Source: Moraxellaceae bacterium REDSEA-S32_B1 (GTDB lineage Bacteria > Pseudomonadota > Gammaproteobacteria > Pseudomonadales > Moraxellaceae). Taken from it: DNA of 64,000 nt. The stretch covers positions 1 to 64,000 of the forward strand of contig LUOR01000005.1 in assembly GCA_001626925.1 (NCBI GenBank), given 5' to 3'. Of the stretch, positions 61,607-64,000 are shown in pieces. A program made the position numbers and the translations under genes. The notes beneath the pieces were generated by a model. It ran no database searches, was not told the origin of the DNA, and was given only the letters and a program-made list of their open reading frames with translations. Numbering within the stretch: the first letter of the stretch is position 1; each line of letters begins with the position of its first letter.

Positions 61607-62407
61607 ATGAATACATTAAAAAATTTATTGGTTTTGAGTATATTTAGCAGTTTGCCGATTGCCATGGCTGTACATGCTGAGGAGCTGAATACTCAATCAA
61701 GTTCAGAAGAAGTGGTTCAATTTCCTGAAGTGAAAGACAGCTATTTGAAGCAAATCAAGCGTTATGAATATGACGATGTTGCTCGAATAGAAACTGGACT
61801 GAATAAAGACCAGTTTCGTCACTTACTCGGCAACCCTCAGTTCAATGAAGGTGTGTTTGTCAATCGTACGTGGAATTATGTTTTAGATATCCGAATTCCA
61901 AATACACAAGAATACAAACGCTGTCAGTTAAGAATTGATTTTGATCGCAAAAATATTTCGCAAGAATTGTATTGGAAAGGAGAGCAATGTCAGGAAATTG
62001 GTGTTGCATCTTCAAACCAAGTGGCAGTCATTCCTGCGCCGATTGTTCAAGCACAACCACATGAAGCGATTTACAACTTTGAATTTGATAAATTCCAAGT
62101 GAGTGAAATCACCGAAAGTACCGCACCATTACCAGAAGTGGCGGCGCAAATCAAAGCGGATAAGCCACAAGCGGTAAATATTTCAGGTTATACCGATCGC
62201 TTTGGTAGTTTTGAATATAATCAAAGACTATCTTCACAACGTGTTGCGAGTATTTCCAATGCGTTGATTCAATATGGTGTCGATCCAAGTATTATTCGTA
62301 CCGAAGCCAATGGTGCGACATCAACTTTTCAGCACTGTAATGGATCAAAAACAGAACAAACCATTGATTGTCTAACGCCAAACCGCCGTGTCAATGTGCA
62401 ATGGTAG
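61607..62407 (+). CDS. tpgA: TpgA-like protein: BamE/SmpA-like N-terminal domain plus OmpA-like peptidoglycan-binding C-terminal domain
   Basis: [36 protein letters not shown] (BamE-like); [36 protein letters not shown] (OmpA-like); directly downstream of the adhesin. Confidence 0.85.
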   Translation: MNTLKNLLVLSIFSSLPIAMAVHAEELNTQSSSEEVVQFPEVKDSYLKQIKRYEYDDVARIETGLNKDQFRHLLGNPQFNEGVFVNRTWNYVLDIRIPNTQEYKRCQLRIDFDRKNISQELYWKGEQCQEIGVASSNQVAVIPAPIVQAQPHEAIYNFEFDKFQVSEITESTAPLPEVAAQIKADKPQAVNISGYTDRFGSFEYNQRLSSQRVASISNALIQYGVDPSIIRTEANGATSTFQHCNGSKTEQTIDCLTPNRRVNVQW

Positions 62408-62435
62408 GTGCATTAGTTCCGACTTAAACCTGTTC

Positions 62436-62463
62436 AAAAAGCACTCATGATGAGTGCTTTTTG
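62436..62463 (+). terminator. tpgA-side terminator
   Basis: aaaaagcactcatgatgagtgctttttg. Confidence 0.8.
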
Positions 62464-62673
62464 CGTTTGAAGAAGAATGTCTATCTGAACAAGCGATGCA
62501 TAATGACTTGATCGATGCGCATCGAATTGCTATAAACAAATGAAAAAATGGATAGAACATACTGCGCATTTTCACGCATAATGCGAACAGATTTCGTTTA
62601 ATTGGTATCAACTTTTAAAAAATTGTTGAGCCACATCTTTTTTTAACATTGATTGCATTCGAGGTAAAAAGCA

Positions 62674-64000
62674 ATGTCCCTGATCCGACGGTGGTTTGAT
62701 CCGATCCGATCGAAATGGTATTTCGATCGTCCGCATCGTCAAGCCGAATTGCCGATTGATCAAGGGATTAGTGCCTATCTGCGCTTGGATGATGTTTATA
62801 GCTATCTTGCGGTTCAACAACTAATACAGCTCGAAGAAATTCTCATCGAAGAGATTCGACCATTAAAAATTGTCATTTCTACGCAAACTGCTCCACCACC
62901 GCAAGGTATGTCGGTCGAAGCATGGCAACACTATACTTTGAATGATGCCAAAATCTTGGCAATGCAACATCGTTTCGCCTTTGATGATGTGCCAGAGATG
63001 CCGACACAGCAGGCTTTGGATCAGGCGCACACCATTCTTGAGCGCACACCGCTGACAGGTCGGGACTTTTTATATTTGCTTGAAGATATTTTCCATATGT
63101 TGTGGAATAAGCAATATGGCAAGTTAAAAATGCTGTATATGATGGCGAAAAATTACCGTCAGCCGAGCGAAGATGCGCAGTTTCGTTTTGATGATACGCC
63201 CATTCTGACGGCATTTTTTAGCTTTGGCGGACGAGAATACCAAGCGGTAGACGATTTACTGCGTTTGACACGTCGTTTACAACAACAGAAATTACTCACT
63301 TCATCGCCAATTTTCCTGATTAATCATATCGAATGGCGTGAGCATCTGATTCAAGATGCCGAAGAGCTGACTGATATACAAGCCATGCAACCTGAGCTTG
63401 ATTTGTATTTCACCTTAGAAAATCCAATTTCATGGTTATTGCTTGCCTATATCAAAGAAGAATTGGCGAATCTCTACAACATCCACATCAATATTTATCC
63501 GCTACCGTATCAAGGGCGTGATTTTTTTGATTGGAGTTTGGCGATGCGACTGTCGAAACGCACCGATGTGGCATTTACGCCATTTTGTCGTCCTGATCAA
63601 AATACCGTTATGGCGATGGCGAAGCTATTTTATCAAGTTGAACCTGAGCAACGTGTTGATGCGGTCTTGGAAATGTTGCGACTGACATGGACAAAGGGCA
63701 AAGATTTAAGCTTGGCGAGCCATCAGCGCAGTGTGTTGATGAGTCATCAGTTTGTCCAAGAAAAAGTGTCTAATGACGAAGTTCATCAAGCTTTACAGCG
63801 TAACCAACAACACTGTGATGCACTACAACAGCCGAATCAACCTGTGATGGTATTGCGCATTGCCGAACAAGAATTTGTCTTCAATAGCTTGTATCGAGTG
63901 TGGATGATTGAAAGTATTTTTTCTAATATTTTGCAAAAGAAATATGAAGCAGAATCTGTATCGAATGAGTCAGACTTAGTTGAAAAAGACTTGGAAATTG
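62674..64000 (+). CDS. Large ORF running off the window; possible tandem DsbA/HCCA-isomerase-like thioredoxin folds
   Basis: ATG at 62674 (MSLIRRWFDPIRSKWYFDRPHRQ...) stays open to the edge; not in the ORF track because no stop is reached; segments PELDLYFTLENPISWLLLAYIKEEL and RTPLTGRDFLYLLEDIFHMLWN. Confidence 0.7.
   Translation, partial: MSLIRRWFDPIRSKWYFDRPHRQAELPIDQGISAYLRLDDVYSYLAVQQLIQLEEILIEEIRPLKIVISTQTAPPPQGMSVEAWQHYTLNDAKILAMQHRFAFDDVPEMPTQQALDQAHTILERTPLTGRDFLYLLEDIFHMLWNKQYGKLKMLYMMAKNYRQPSEDAQFRFDDTPILTAFFSFGGREYQAVDDLLRLTRRLQQQKLLTSSPIFLINHIEWREHLIQDAEELTDIQAMQPELDLYFTLENPISWLLLAYIKEELANLYNIHINIYPLPYQGRDFFDWSLAMRLSKRTDVAFTPFCRPDQNTVMAMAKLFYQVEPEQRVDAVLEMLRLTWTKGKDLSLASHQRSVLMSHQFVQEKVSNDEVHQALQRNQQHCDALQQPNQPVMVLRIAEQEFVFNSLYRVWMIESIFSNILQKKYEAESVSNESDLVEKDLEI

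Overview
The window looks like an Acinetobacter-type chromosome segment (AT-rich gammaproteobacterial gene content and order). (1) About 1-11149: the glmS-proximal part of a Tn7-like transposon (tnsA-tnsB-tnsC-tnsD) sitting 24 bp downstream of the glmS stop codon, with three 20-bp tandem TnsB-site-like repeats at its right end. Its cargo side holds a MocR/PdxR-type PLP regulator, a BenE-family transporter, a GNAT acetyltransferase, a YggS/PLPBP-family protein and an unknown 85-aa ORF, then a decayed mosaic copy of part of the same cargo and the end of an IS256-like IS. The left end of the transposon is not visible in the window. (2) About 11.1-53.2 kb: mostly core genes (glmS, glmU, pgpA, thiL, nusB, ribH, ribB-X, serB, dtd, modABC, guaB, glmM, pdxH, recJ, erpA, fkpB, lspA, ileS, ribF, anmK, tyrS). 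Between them are a MITE-like element, a parS-like palindrome, a frameshifted GNAT gene, a duplicated pair of putative solute-binding proteins, a candidate sRNA and a lone NlpC/P60-like protein. (3) About 53.5-62.4 kb: a very large trimeric autotransporter adhesin (Ata/AtaA type) followed by a tpgA-like gene (BamE-like plus OmpA-like). (4) A partial ORF runs off the right edge. The most original observations are an RBS-sequestering inverted repeat placed so that only read-through transcripts from glmS would carry both arms, a shared 33-bp operator-like element that suggests a MocR regulon inside the transposon, and the mosaic relic of the cargo. All protein names come from reading the supplied translations; no database search was run.
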